Part shown: piece by piece, positions 24,212 to 33,161 of the stretch | How the letters are laid out: each line of letters starts with the position of its first letter | How positions within the stretch are numbered: position 1 is the stretch's first letter | Source of the DNA: Candidatus Achromatium palustre | GTDB taxonomy: Bacteria > Pseudomonadota > Gammaproteobacteria > Chromatiales > Chromatiaceae | Direction: 5' to 3' | Assembly (NCBI GenBank): GCA_001044195.1 | Contig: LFCU01000037.1 | Coordinates: 1 to 37,338, forward strand | DNA length: 37,338 nucleotides | The notes under the pieces: model-generated | Database searches by the model: none | Seen by the model: only the letters and a program-made list of their open reading frames with translations | Told to the model about the DNA's origin: nothing | Position numbers and translations under genes: made by a program

Positions 24212-27200
24212 TTAGGGTTTGTGTTGTTTTAAAATATCCAGCATTTTTAAGAGTTCAGTATTGGCGTTATGAAATTCTGCAAGTTGTGTGTCTGAAAGTT
24301 TAAGACCTTGCTTGTGATGTTCGATAATTTCTTTAGCAACACGATGTACTGCATGATGTTTAGCTTGAATAAAAGGATAGATTTCAGCAGTACCATAAAT
24401 TTTGCGGCCAATACCCCTATACCATTTATCAAATTCGCATTCATTAATTTCAAGCAGTGGTAATTTGGAAGCACCGTATAAATTGGCTAATACTTCCTGG
24501 AACCATTTTTTATGCGTATAAATGGCAATATTAATCCCATAATATTCACGTTTATCAGTGGAGGCATGATGTAATTGGGACCAAAGATTATTTTGGTTCC
24601 AAGTATCAACCCAGGATTTAATTTTAGCTTCGGGCATAGGTCTTGCTATTCCATAACCTTGTGCATATTGACAGCCATATTGTAATAGCATCAAGCCAAT
24701 TTCTAAGCTTTCCACCCCTTCAGCAATAACAGGCTTTTGCCAAGTTTTAGAAAGTAATAGGATTCCTTCAACAATATCAAGATTTTCAGAATTAAGGAGC
24801 ATATTTTTTACAAAGTCTTGATCAATCTTGAGTACATCAATAGGTAGACGATAAAATTGTATTAAAGATGAGTAACCAGTACCAAAATCATCCAATAAAA
24901 TTTGGATTCCTAATGCCTTACAACGCTGTATAACAACAATTGCCGTACTAGTATCCTTAATTGAGGCAACTTCCAGGATTTCTATTCCTAAGCGTGAAAG
25001 CAGTTTAACATCGTAATTAGTCGCTAGTTTTTCTATGTATTCTGCAAATGCTAATTGTTGGATCTGTACTGAAGAGATATTGACACTTATAGTGTAATTA
25101 TAGTCATAGCCAAGCTTCTTCCATTTAGCAAGGAGATCTAATGCAGTTTTGATGACCCATTCACCAAGCGATATTTCTAATACAGACCCTTCAATTTCTG
25201 GTAAAAAATCGTTTGGATATAGTAATCCTTGTTTTGGATGATTCCAACTAATAAGCCCTTCAAATCCAATAATTTGGCCATTAGTAAGATTAATATTAGG
25301 CTGATAGCGCAAACTCAATTGATTCGTTTTGAGTGCTTGCGTAAAAGCTTGCAAAAGACTTTGTTGATTCTGAGTATGAGATTTTGCAACATTTTCAAAC
25401 AGACAATATCTAGATTTTCCAGTTTCTTTAGCATGGTACATAGCCTGATCAGCATGGCGGATCAGTATTTCTGGGCTGCTATTGTCTGTAGGGTAAATAG
25501 TAACCCCAATACTGCCTGAGACATGATGTTTATGCCCAGCAATTTCATACGGAATTGCAATAGTCAATAAGGTACGTTCAGCGATTTTGTCTATTTGGTT
25601 AATTTTTTGCAAGTCACTAAATATAAGGACAAATTCATCGCCACCGAGGCGAGCAATGATATCATCTTCGCGTAAGATATTTTGTAATCTCACCGCTAAC
25701 TCTTTAAGTAACATATCACCTACGTGATGTCCGTAGCGGTCATTTATTGGTTTGAAATGATCGAGGTCTAGGTAACATATAGCTATAAAGTTTTTATTCA
25801 CCGCACACGCATGGGCCAGATTTTCAATCAGCAAGGCTCGATTTGGTAAACCTGTTAGGACATCATGAAAGGCCATGTGCTGTAATTTTGCGTTTAATTC
25901 GAATCTTATTGAGACATCATAGGCAAGTTCGCAGAATTTATGCACGATTTGTACATCTTGTTCATTATAGTTGTATGGTTTATTGCCTACTCCCATAATG
26001 GCAACAATCTGATTATTGTGAAAGAAGGGGACTGAAATAAATTTATGAACCGGGGAATGGCCTTCTGGTAGGCCATTTTTAGGTTCTAGAGCGTTATAGT
26101 CATTGCATATAATACTGTGACGTTGATGAATGCAGTTCGCCCACACACCAGCTTGCGAAATTGGATAGTGTCTATCATCTACTTCAGTAGAACAGAGTTC
26201 TTGTAAGGTGCGATTTGACCAAGTTTGCAGCGAGATAGTTTCTTGATCTTCGTCCACCATATGAAAAAATGCGATCTGGCTTTGGGTAAATTCTTCGGCT
26301 TTATCTATAATAATGCGCAATAAAGTGGATTTGTCGTGGTGTGTTGAGATATTTTCTGTAAGTTCGGCCCGCAGTTTATCCAGGGAATTTTGGATTTTGC
26401 GTCTGGTAATATTCCGAATTAGCGCATAAAAACTGCCGCCTTCTATATCAGCGTAACTAACTGAAACCTCAACAAAGAAGATAGATCCATTTTTTGTGCG
26501 ATGTTGGGATTCAAACAGATGATGGCCTACCTTTTTGATATGTTCAATGGTTTCTATAACTTTATTTTTATCATGGTGTATTTCTATATGGGCAATTGGC
26601 ATCCCTTCCAGTTCAGTTTTGCTATATCCACTCATTGCACAATAAGCATCATTAACCTGCTTGATAATTCCTTGGGCATCAACACGCCAAAAGCCATCTT
26701 GAGTGCTATTTAATATAGCATGATATCGATTGCTGCTTGCTTCTAATGAGAGCTGATATTGTTTGGTTTGGGTTATATCACGAGCAATACCTAAGAAAAA
26801 TTTGTTCTTGCCGCTGTGAATAAGATTGATATTGACTTCTACGTGGTAAGTCAAATTATCTTTGCGTTTATGCACTGATTCAATGCGTATAGGTCCTTTT
26901 TCTAATCTTATAAGCATCTGTGGCAATTGATTTGGATCATAGTTAGGATCGACCCCTCCAATATTTAAAACTAATAGCTCTTCTTTCGTATACCCGGTAT
27001 ATCTAGCAGCCGCTTGATTAACGTATACGAGATTGCCTTCTATATCAGTCATGTATGCGGCATCGTCGATCATGTCTAAAGCATTTTGCAGTAAACTGAG
27101 ATTTTCCCTAGTTTGCAAAATTGCACTAATATCTCGAGCACTAGCAATATTGTAATCTATACCATCAATAGTAATACAACGTATTTGTGTCTCTACTGGA

Positions 27201-27514
27201 AACTCACTACCATCTTTACAGGTTACAATGCCGTAAGAGACACTGCGCAACCCTTTCTTAACTAGTTCCAGATGATCTTTAAAGGACTCGCTACCTTGTA
27301 AAGGGCGGCGCCATGTTTCAATATGTGTTTTTTGCAACTCTTCAAGCGTATAGCCTAGACGTTTGGTAGCTACTTGATTGGCATAAACGACTTTTGCTGT
27401 ATCAAGTTCTAGAACAAAGATCATATCGCCGATGTTATCAAGAACCTGGAACGAAAATTTATTTAAGTCTGACAAATTTGGGGTGCTCTTCAGTTCTACT
27501 TTGTTAAAATCCAT
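24212..27514 (-). CDS. PAS-PAS-PAS-GAF-GGDEF-EAL-CZB cyclic-di-GMP regulator
   Basis: A 1100-residue soluble signalling protein with no membrane helix. Three PAS domains (about 20-135, 140-255, 262-375) and a GAF domain (about 395-535) give several sensory inputs. The GGDEF domain has DLDHFKPINDRYGHHVGD and canonical GGDEF (residue 624 on), so cyclase activity is likely. The EAL domain has FEGLISW (EGL variant), DDFGTGYSSLIQF, LKIDQDFV and AEGVES, and looks competent. The C-terminal ~107 residues match a CZB zinc-binding fold by His1001 (THKKW), Cys1026 (ECEFDKW) and the His1053/1054/1057 cluster. It may therefore sense zinc or hypochlorite-type oxidants as CZB proteins do. Confidence 0.93.
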   Translation of the reverse strand: MDFNKVELKSTPNLSDLNKFSFQVLDNIGDMIFVLELDTAKVVYANQVATKRLGYTLEELQKTHIETWRRPLQGSESFKDHLELVKKGLRSVSYGIVTCKDGSEFPVETQIRCITIDGIDYNIASARDISAILQTRENLSLLQNALDMIDDAAYMTDIEGNLVYVNQAAARYTGYTKEELLVLNIGGVDPNYDPNQLPQMLIRLEKGPIRIESVHKRKDNLTYHVEVNINLIHSGKNKFFLGIARDITQTKQYQLSLEASSNRYHAILNSTQDGFWRVDAQGIIKQVNDAYCAMSGYSKTELEGMPIAHIEIHHDKNKVIETIEHIKKVGHHLFESQHRTKNGSIFFVEVSVSYADIEGGSFYALIRNITRRKIQNSLDKLRAELTENISTHHDKSTLLRIIIDKAEEFTQSQIAFFHMVDEDQETISLQTWSNRTLQELCSTEVDDRHYPISQAGVWANCIHQRHSIICNDYNALEPKNGLPEGHSPVHKFISVPFFHNNQIVAIMGVGNKPYNYNEQDVQIVHKFCELAYDVSIRFELNAKLQHMAFHDVLTGLPNRALLIENLAHACAVNKNFIAICYLDLDHFKPINDRYGHHVGDMLLKELAVRLQNILREDDIIARLGGDEFVLIFSDLQKINQIDKIAERTLLTIAIPYEIAGHKHHVSGSIGVTIYPTDNSSPEILIRHADQAMYHAKETGKSRYCLFENVAKSHTQNQQSLLQAFTQALKTNQLSLRYQPNINLTNGQIIGFEGLISWNHPKQGLLYPNDFLPEIEGSVLEISLGEWVIKTALDLLAKWKKLGYDYNYTISVNISSVQIQQLAFAEYIEKLATNYDVKLLSRLGIEILEVASIKDTSTAIVVIQRCKALGIQILLDDFGTGYSSLIQFYRLPIDVLKIDQDFVKNMLLNSENLDIVEGILLLSKTWQKPVIAEGVESLEIGLMLLQYGCQYAQGYGIARPMPEAKIKSWVDTWNQNNLWSQLHHASTDKREYYGINIAIYTHKKWFQEVLANLYGASKLPLLEINECEFDKWYRGIGRKIYGTAEIYPFIQAKHHAVHRVAKEIIEHHKQGLKLSDTQLAEFHNANTELLKMLDILKQHKP

Positions 27515-27587
27515 GTTGTGTGCTTTATTGTATAGTCGTAAATTCTACTAAATTAATAGATTGAATGGTATAATTAATTTAGACATT

Positions 27588-27732
27588 AGACATTATACCG
27601 ATTTTCATAATTAACTGAATTTAATAGAAAAAATAGAAATTATATTGGTTTTGTAACACATTGAATTTAATAGAAAAGTTTCTAATTTTTGCAATGGAAC
27701 CAGACTTTTGGTTAAAAATCGGTATAATGTCT
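27588..27732 (+). repeat. 145-bp inverted-repeat element, AGACATTAT family
   Basis: AGACATTATACCGATT at 27588-27603 is exactly complementary to 27717-27732. Its first ~60 bases resemble the sequences near 14476 and 15357 in the direct repeats. It lies in the 473-bp gap between the PAS/GGDEF/EAL start and the next gene, which is almost filled with such elements. Confidence 0.8.
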
Positions 27733-27797
27733 ATTATCCGAAACCCTCTATCAATACAGTAACAATAAAGTAAACATTGGGATTTTGGATAATGTCT
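27733..27797 (+). repeat. Short imperfect palindrome, AGACATTAT family
   Basis: TATTATCCGAAACCC at the left pairs imperfectly with GGGATTTTGGATAATGTCT at the right. It directly abuts the previous element, sharing the ATGTCT junction. Confidence 0.6.
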
Positions 27798-27827
27798 ATT
27801 TAGATTACTAATTAAACAAAAAGTTCT

Positions 27828-27896
27828 AGACATTATCCGAAACCTTTTACCAGTTCAATAGGGATAAGGTTAAAATTGAGGTTTCGGATAATGTAT
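27828..27896 (+). repeat. 69-bp palindrome, AGACATTAT family
   Basis: AGACATTATCCGAAACCT at the left end matches the complement of AGGTTTCGGATAATGTAT at the right with one mismatch. The copy at 35735-35803 has the same length. Confidence 0.8.
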
Positions 27897-27987
27897 ATTG
27901 TGTGATTATGCTAAAGCTAAATGTTGGATAGCATAATAGGATTATATTGATTTGTAGAGATATTCTATCTTTCTTGAGGTTATCAAA

Positions 27988-28581
27988 TTGGCATACAGTG
28001 AATTTAATTTAAAAAAAGTCAAATCGGAATTTGAATTAACACTAGTGACAAACGAAGATCTATTTCCTCAAATTCCTGAAGTAAAAATTAGTAATTTCTT
28101 AACAGAATTACTTAAACAAAATATACCGCTTGCCTTAGCAATAGGAACAGAAAAAGCTAACTCTGAACTTATCAGTATCAATTTATTTTTGGAACTTAAA
28201 AGGCAATTGAATATTAGTTTTTTCTCGGGTATAGATTTTACAATTGATAAAGATAAAGGACTTAATGGTTATTGTGATTTTATCATTAGCAAATCTCCAG
28301 AACAGCTATTTTTAGATGCTCCTGTAGTTATAATTACGGAGGCTAAAAATGAAAAAATTATGAGTGGTTTAGGGCAATGTGTTGCTGAAATGATAGCAGC
28401 ACAGATTTATAATACCAGGGAAAGCAACAGTATATCTACTATTTATGGAGCTGTAACTACAGGTCATGCTTGGAAATTTTTAAAACTGGAAGGCACTACA
28501 GTATTTATAGATGTGGAGGATTATTATATTAAAAATCCTAATAAAATACTTGGAATATTGACATTTATGATTCAACATTAA
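27988..28581 (+). CDS. PD-(D/E)XK nuclease-like protein of unknown role
   Basis: A 197-residue protein I assign only by fold pattern. GYCDFIIS (about 91-98) followed by VVIITEAKNE (about 111-120) gives the Asp...Glu-x-Lys core of PD-(D/E)XK nucleases, as in proteins resembling the N-terminal domain of type I restriction R subunits. An N-terminal helical region includes LALAIGTEKANSELISINLFLELKRQ, typical of that group. The start is a TTG at 27988 with GAGG nine bases upstream; no in-frame ATG fits. There is no methyltransferase or toxin partner nearby. It is bounded upstream by stacked palindromes. It could be a stand-alone nuclease or a degenerate member. Confidence 0.65.
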   Translation: MAYSEFNLKKVKSEFELTLVTNEDLFPQIPEVKISNFLTELLKQNIPLALAIGTEKANSELISINLFLELKRQLNISFFSGIDFTIDKDKGLNGYCDFIISKSPEQLFLDAPVVIITEAKNEKIMSGLGQCVAEMIAAQIYNTRESNSISTIYGAVTTGHAWKFLKLEGTTVFIDVEDYYIKNPNKILGILTFMIQH

Positions 28582-28768
28582 TCCAGGCAGGGTATGCTGC
28601 AACGTTTTTTTTCAAAAAATTTCAAAAAATTGCAAAAATAATACATTTTTCCTTAAATAACTTCTAAATAAGTTTTATTTAAGATAGCAGTTGTTGGCAC
28701 TTATTTTAATCCTTTAGCTCGCACACCATATTGAAAAGCCATAAAATATTGACCAGTTACAATTGTTT

Positions 28769-28796
28769 TTGGGATAATCTATTAAAACGCTATGAT
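28769..28796 (+). promoter_or_regulatory. Possible sigma-70-type promoter for adk
   Basis: TTGGGA and TATGAT are separated by 16 bases, ending 59 bases before the adk ATG. In AT-rich DNA such matches arise by chance, so this is weak. Confidence 0.25.
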
Positions 28797-28855
28797 ATAT
28801 ACAAAATATAAGTATAATTACAATAAATTTAGTATTCACAAAATTTGGAAATTTT

Positions 28856-29503
28856 ATGCGACTTATTTTATTAGGTGCACCAGGTGCTGGCAAAGGAACC
28901 GTTGCCAAAATGCTAACTGCTATAGATGGCTCAGTACAAATTTCGACAGGCGATATTTTACGAGCCGCTGTTAAAGCTGGAAATGAGTTAGGCCAGCAAG
29001 CCGAAGCATTTATGAAAGCTGGAGATTTGGTACCAGATACTTTGATTATGGATATCATGAAAGAGCGTCTGCAAGCCGATGACTGCAAAGCTGGCTTTTT
29101 ATTAGACGGATTCCCGCGTACTATCCCTCAAGCCCAAGCCTTAAAGACTCTATTAGTAGATCTAGAAATAAGCTTAGATGCTGTAGTGAGTCTAGATGTA
29201 CCTAAGGAAGTTATTTTAGATCGCCTCACAACCAGGCGTACCTGCGAAAATCCAGACTGTAACGCTATATACAATATAAAAAGTTCTCCTCCCAAACAGG
29301 AAGGGATTTGTGATAAATGCGGCAGTAAAGTTGTACAAAGGGATGATGAGACGGAAGAGGCTATATCTAAGCGTTTAGATGTTTATAATGCCAAAACTGC
29401 GCCATTAGTAGAATTTTATGACCAAGAAGGGTCTTTATTGCGAGTAAATGCTACCTCTAGTGAAGTGGTAGTTGCTGCAATCAGAAATAAGTTAGAGATT
29501 TAG
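28856..29503 (+). CDS. adk: Adenylate kinase
   Basis: A cytoplasmic enzyme that interconverts ATP + AMP and 2 ADP. The 215 residues are normal for the long (LID-containing) form. The P-loop is GAPGAGKGT at the N-terminus, the AMP site is QISTGDILRAA, and DGFPRT is present. The LID has four cysteines (CENPDC...CDKCGS), a structural zinc site found in many bacteria but not in E. coli, which has His/Ser/Thr/Asp here. The ATG follows GGAAATTTT, a weak ribosome binding site. It is separated from yfgM by a dispersed hairpin. Confidence 0.97.
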   Translation: MRLILLGAPGAGKGTVAKMLTAIDGSVQISTGDILRAAVKAGNELGQQAEAFMKAGDLVPDTLIMDIMKERLQADDCKAGFLLDGFPRTIPQAQALKTLLVDLEISLDAVVSLDVPKEVILDRLTTRRTCENPDCNAIYNIKSSPPKQEGICDKCGSKVVQRDDETEEAISKRLDVYNAKTAPLVEFYDQEGSLLRVNATSSEVVVAAIRNKLEI

Positions 29504-29521
29504 CGGTCAATATTTTTTGAT

Positions 29522-29556
29522 ATGTAGGTTGGGTTGAGTCTTAAGCGAAACCCAAC
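29522..29556 (+). repeat. Dispersed hairpin repeat GTAGGTTGGGT...ACCCAAC
   Basis: A GTTGGGTT/AACCCAAC stem around a loop of the TCTTAAGCG kind. It is a variant of the repeat at 4543-4575 with compensating changes in both arms. Confidence 0.7.
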
Positions 29557-29636
29557 ATATCTATTCATTATCTATTCTTTTTCTATTTAGACATTTTAAT
29601 TCCTAATTTCAAAGCCCACGCTATAGTTGTAAAAAT

Positions 29637-30263
29637 ATGTCATACGAAACTGAAGAACAACAAGTAGAAGCCATCAAACTGTGGTGGAAAAACAATGCAA
29701 CATCAGTATTTACTGGTGTACTAATTGGACTAATCGCAGTATTTGGCTGGCGTTACTGGGATAACCACCGCAACATGATAGCAGCAGAGGCATCTGCATT
29801 ATTTGAACAGCTAGTTATATCAGTAGATAAAGGCCAAGATCAAATCGCAATACAGCAAGTTAAAACCTTACAAGATAACTACAAGTCTACTCCATACGCC
29901 TCCTTTGCTAATCTTATGGAAGCTAAAAGACTCTTAGCCAAAAATGATATAACAGGAGCCAAAAAAGCCTTACAACAAGTTATAGATCAAGCACCAGAAA
30001 TTGCATTTAAAACCATTGCTGTGTTGCGCCTGGCCAGAATCCAAATTAGCAGCAAAGACTTACAAGCAGCTACTCAACTTTTAGTACAATACCCACCTGA
30101 TAAAGCTTTTAAAGCGGAATATGCAGCACTACGTGGCGATATTGAAAATGCAAAAGGCAATATAGAAGCAGCCCGCCAGGCTTATCAAGAAGCCTTGAAT
30201 GGTAAAGTAGGACAAGCAGATCTTATCAAATTAAAACTAGATAACTTGCCGCCTGCTAGTTAA
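29637..30263 (+). CDS. yfgM: YfgM family tetratricopeptide membrane protein
   Basis: A 208-residue inner-membrane protein with a short cytoplasmic N-terminus, YETEEQQVEAIKLWWKNN, characteristic of the family. A single helix (about 24-42, VFTGVLIGLIAVFGWRYW) is followed by a periplasmic helical-repeat domain (about 60-205). In E. coli, YfgM interacts with PpiD and SecYEG as a periplasmic chaperone. Position just before bamB and der matches the usual hisS-yfgM-bamB-der order, although hisS is missing here and adk takes its place. The ATG at 29637 gives the normal family N-terminus. Confidence 0.93.
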   Translation: MSYETEEQQVEAIKLWWKNNATSVFTGVLIGLIAVFGWRYWDNHRNMIAAEASALFEQLVISVDKGQDQIAIQQVKTLQDNYKSTPYASFANLMEAKRLLAKNDITGAKKALQQVIDQAPEIAFKTIAVLRLARIQISSKDLQAATQLLVQYPPDKAFKAEYAALRGDIENAKGNIEAARQAYQEALNGKVGQADLIKLKLDNLPPAS

Positions 30264-30309
30264 AACTTTTAGAACCATAAACGTAACTTCTCAATAACAT
30301 ATAGACTCT

Positions 30310-30334
30310 GGTGCCAAGGCTCTGCCTTAGCACC
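30310..30334 (+). repeat. GGTGCCAAGGC...GCCTTAGCACC hairpin
   Basis: A 10-bp interrupted stem with a TCT loop in the 96-base yfgM-bamB spacer. It could be an internal processing or attenuation hairpin in the operon. Confidence 0.55.
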
Positions 30335-30401
30335 ATAATGTATCATATACCATAGCTTATTGAGATCAAAATTTAGATTACACTTACAAATAAAATTTGC
30401 T

Positions 30402-31607
30402 ATGAGACCCATATACTACCGACCCATATTACTACTACTATTGCTCCTAACCCTAACTAACTGTGGCAGCTTTTCTGAAACTGACAACCAAATACCACCA
30501 TCAGCTCTAACTGACTACAAACCACAGATAAACATCCAAAAGCTATGGACAAGATATACAGGAGCAGGAAATGGAGGCCAAACCCTACGCCTAGTTCCAG
30601 CCTATAAAGACGGAAAAATATACATAGCTGATTACAAAGGCCAAGTTCAAGCTCTAAATGCCCGTACTGGAAAGACCTTATGGCAAATTGATACTAAAAC
30701 ATCCCTTTCTGGTGGGCCAAGTATTCACAACCATAAGCTATTCTTAGGCACTCGCAGAGCTTCCATAATTGCCCTAAACGCAAAAAATGGCAAAGAATTG
30801 TGGCGTACTCATGTAAACAGTGAAGTACTTGCAGTCCCTAAGGCTCATGAAGGTATTGTTGTTATTCATACTGTAGATGGCAGTTTATATGGCCTTGATA
30901 CGGAAACTGGAAAACGCAAATGGATTTTCAGCCGAGAAGAACCCGCACTAACCTTAAGAGGCAGCAGCACACCACTTATCGATACCAGCACCGGAACCGT
31001 AACAGTAGGGTTTGCTAATGGCTTACTCGTAAGCCTACTACTAGCCACAGGAGAACTACAATGGGAAGTAGTAGTTACACAACCTCGAGGACGTTCCGAA
31101 TTAGAACGAATTACTGATATTGATGGAATGCCCATCCTCCAAGATGGAATAATGTTCGTATCTACTTATCAAAATGAAGTAGTAGCTATTAGTCCTGAAA
31201 CTGGTGTAGTTATTTGGAATCGTAAGCTCGCAACTTCTGCTAATCTAGCCGCTGATTGGCAGGGGCTATACGTAAGCGCGTCTGATGGCAAAGTTTGGTC
31301 ATTAGATTTACGTAGTGGTACAGCATTTTGGAAACAGGATGCTTTATTACACAGACAGCTAACAGCTCCAGCCGTTTTGGGAGATTATGTTTTGGTTGGA
31401 GATTTTGCAGGGTATGTACATTGGTTAGCTACTGCTAATGGTGCTTTGCAAATACGGAAGAAAGTGGCGAAAGCCGCTTTAACAGCTCCGCCTCTTGTAA
31501 TTGATGATATAGTGTATTGGTATGCCGATAATGGCCAACTTACAGCTTTATCTTTAGCTAAAACTAAACCTAAACCTAAACCTAAAGCTAAACAACTTCC
31601 TAAGTGA
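30402..31607 (+). CDS. bamB: Outer membrane assembly lipoprotein BamB
   Basis: The beta-propeller lipoprotein of the BAM complex that folds outer-membrane proteins. The ATG at 30402 gives 401 residues with a compact signal (MRPIYYRPILLLLLLLTLTN) and a Cys at about 21; Asn just before the Cys is unusual for a lipobox. The TTG at 30360 would only add a charged N-terminus. At least seven propeller blades show the PQQ-like pattern, for example LNARTGKTLWQID, LNAKNGKELWRTH and LDTETGKRKWIFS. The tail is odd: about 12 residues of alternating Lys and Pro (TKPKPKPKAK), encoded by a CTAAAC hexamer repeat. It overlaps or abuts der. Confidence 0.93.
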   Translation: MRPIYYRPILLLLLLLTLTNCGSFSETDNQIPPSALTDYKPQINIQKLWTRYTGAGNGGQTLRLVPAYKDGKIYIADYKGQVQALNARTGKTLWQIDTKTSLSGGPSIHNHKLFLGTRRASIIALNAKNGKELWRTHVNSEVLAVPKAHEGIVVIHTVDGSLYGLDTETGKRKWIFSREEPALTLRGSSTPLIDTSTGTVTVGFANGLLVSLLLATGELQWEVVVTQPRGRSELERITDIDGMPILQDGIMFVSTYQNEVVAISPETGVVIWNRKLATSANLAADWQGLYVSASDGKVWSLDLRSGTAFWKQDALLHRQLTAPAVLGDYVLVGDFAGYVHWLATANGALQIRKKVAKAALTAPPLVIDDIVYWYADNGQLTALSLAKTKPKPKPKAKQLPK

Positions 31608-31621
31608 AGAATAATATTTAT

Positions 31622-33058
31622 ATGCTACCAGTTATCGCTTTAGTAGGGCGGCCTAATGTTGGCAAATCAACATTATTTAATCGGCTTACTCGTAGCCGCG
31701 ATGCCTTAACGGCTAATCAACCAGGATTAACTAGAGATCGAAAATACGGGATTAGCCACCTAGGGCCTTGTCCATGCGTTGTAATAGACACAGGTGGTTT
31801 AAGCGGTGCATCCAATGGTATTGAGGTTTTAAGTGAACAGCAGACTGAATTAGCTATTAGAGAAGCTAATCATATACTATTTATAGTTGATGCTAAAGAG
31901 GGCTGCCTAGGCTGGGATCAAGAGTTAGCGGAACAGCTACGACGTACTGGTAAGCCTGTTACTGGTGTGATCAATAAAGCAGAAGGCCATGATCCTAATA
32001 TAGTCAGTAGTGATTTTCAGCATCTTGGTTTTGGGTCGCTATTACCAATCTCAGCTAGTCATGGTCATGGTATACAAAGATTAATGAAATTAGTTTTGGC
32101 TGATTTTGAAACTAAAGATAATAGTAATATTATTATATCTAAAGATACTTCAGATAGTTTAGATACTAAAGACTCTGAACCTCAAGGCACTAAGGTTGCC
32201 GTGATCGGACGACCAAATGTAGGCAAATCCACGCTTATCAATCGTCTACTTGGCGAAGACCGACTAATAACATACAACCAACCAGGCACCACTCGGGATA
32301 GCCAATTTATAACTTTAAAAAAGGACGAACGTATCTATACACTGATCGATACCGCTGGAGTACGACGACGAGGCCGAATTTCCGAAGCCATAGAAAAATT
32401 CAGTGTCATAAAAGCGCTACAAGCCATAGATCAGGCACAGGTAGTAATGTTAGTATTAGATGCCCATGCGGGCATTGCAGATCAGGATGCGCATCTATCT
32501 AATTATATTTTGGAACGTGGCAGAGCCTTGGTAGTAGCCGCTAACAAGTGGGATGGGTTATCCGCTGATCTACGCGCTAGATTTAAAGAAGAAATTAAAC
32601 GTAAATTAGGCTTCCTAGACTTTGCCTCTTGGCACTTTATATCAGCCTTACATGGCTCTGGTGTGGGGCATTTACTTAAAGCCGTAGATCATGCTTACAC
32701 TAATGCCATACGTGATTTACCAACGGCAATTCTTAATCAAATCCTAGCTCAAGCCCTTTTAGAACATCCACCGCCGTTAGTACGCGGACGACGTATAAAA
32801 TTACGCTATGCCCATCAAGGTGGGCGTAATCCTCCACTAATCATAATTCATGGGAATCAAACTGAAGCCTTATCTGCAAGTTATAAGCGGTATCTTGTAA
32901 ATCATTTTCGTCAAGCCCTTGATCTGTCTGGTACTCCTATTCAATTTGTTTTTAAGACTGGAAATAATCCCTATCAAGAACGCCGTAATACCCTAACCCC
33001 AAGGCAACAAAAGAAACGCCAACGACTTATAGCTTATGTGAAGCGCAACAAAAGTTGA
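31622..33058 (+). CDS. der: Ribosome biogenesis GTPase Der (EngA)
   Basis: A double-G-domain GTPase needed for 50S subunit maturation. The ATG at 31622 gives MLPVIALVGRPNVGKST, the family start; an upstream GTG at 31604 overlaps bamB but is less likely. G domain 1 has GRPNVGKST, DTGGL and NKAEG as its fourth motif (Glu instead of Asp, seen in some proteobacteria). An acidic linker (about 165-195) leads to G domain 2 with GRPNVGKST, DTAGVRRRG and NKWDG. The C-terminal KH-like domain ends TPIQFVFKTGNNPYQ and a basic tail. It is the last gene of the yfgM-bamB-der unit. Confidence 0.97.
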   Translation: MLPVIALVGRPNVGKSTLFNRLTRSRDALTANQPGLTRDRKYGISHLGPCPCVVIDTGGLSGASNGIEVLSEQQTELAIREANHILFIVDAKEGCLGWDQELAEQLRRTGKPVTGVINKAEGHDPNIVSSDFQHLGFGSLLPISASHGHGIQRLMKLVLADFETKDNSNIIISKDTSDSLDTKDSEPQGTKVAVIGRPNVGKSTLINRLLGEDRLITYNQPGTTRDSQFITLKKDERIYTLIDTAGVRRRGRISEAIEKFSVIKALQAIDQAQVVMLVLDAHAGIADQDAHLSNYILERGRALVVAANKWDGLSADLRARFKEEIKRKLGFLDFASWHFISALHGSGVGHLLKAVDHAYTNAIRDLPTAILNQILAQALLEHPPPLVRGRRIKLRYAHQGGRNPPLIIIHGNQTEALSASYKRYLVNHFRQALDLSGTPIQFVFKTGNNPYQERRNTLTPRQQKKRQRLIAYVKRNKS

Positions 33059-33161
33059 TATCTATATAGTATATCATATCACTAACCTTTGGGCCACAAC
33101 CAAATATAATCATGGTTGCCCTAAAATATTGAGCTAACTTAATCTTATTTTGAGGAATATA

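Noticed and set aside
24247-24474. A 75-residue frame inside the CZB-encoding region
   Set aside because: Same strand, different frame, fully within a conserved domain of the large gene.
27621-27833. A 70-residue reverse-strand frame in the gap at 27.5-27.9 kb
   Set aside because: It reads through two inverted-repeat elements and has no family features.
27588-27896. Possible CRISPR-like array from the stacked palindromes
   Set aside because: The units differ in length and sequence, there are no regular spacers and no cas genes; they are individual inverted-repeat elements.
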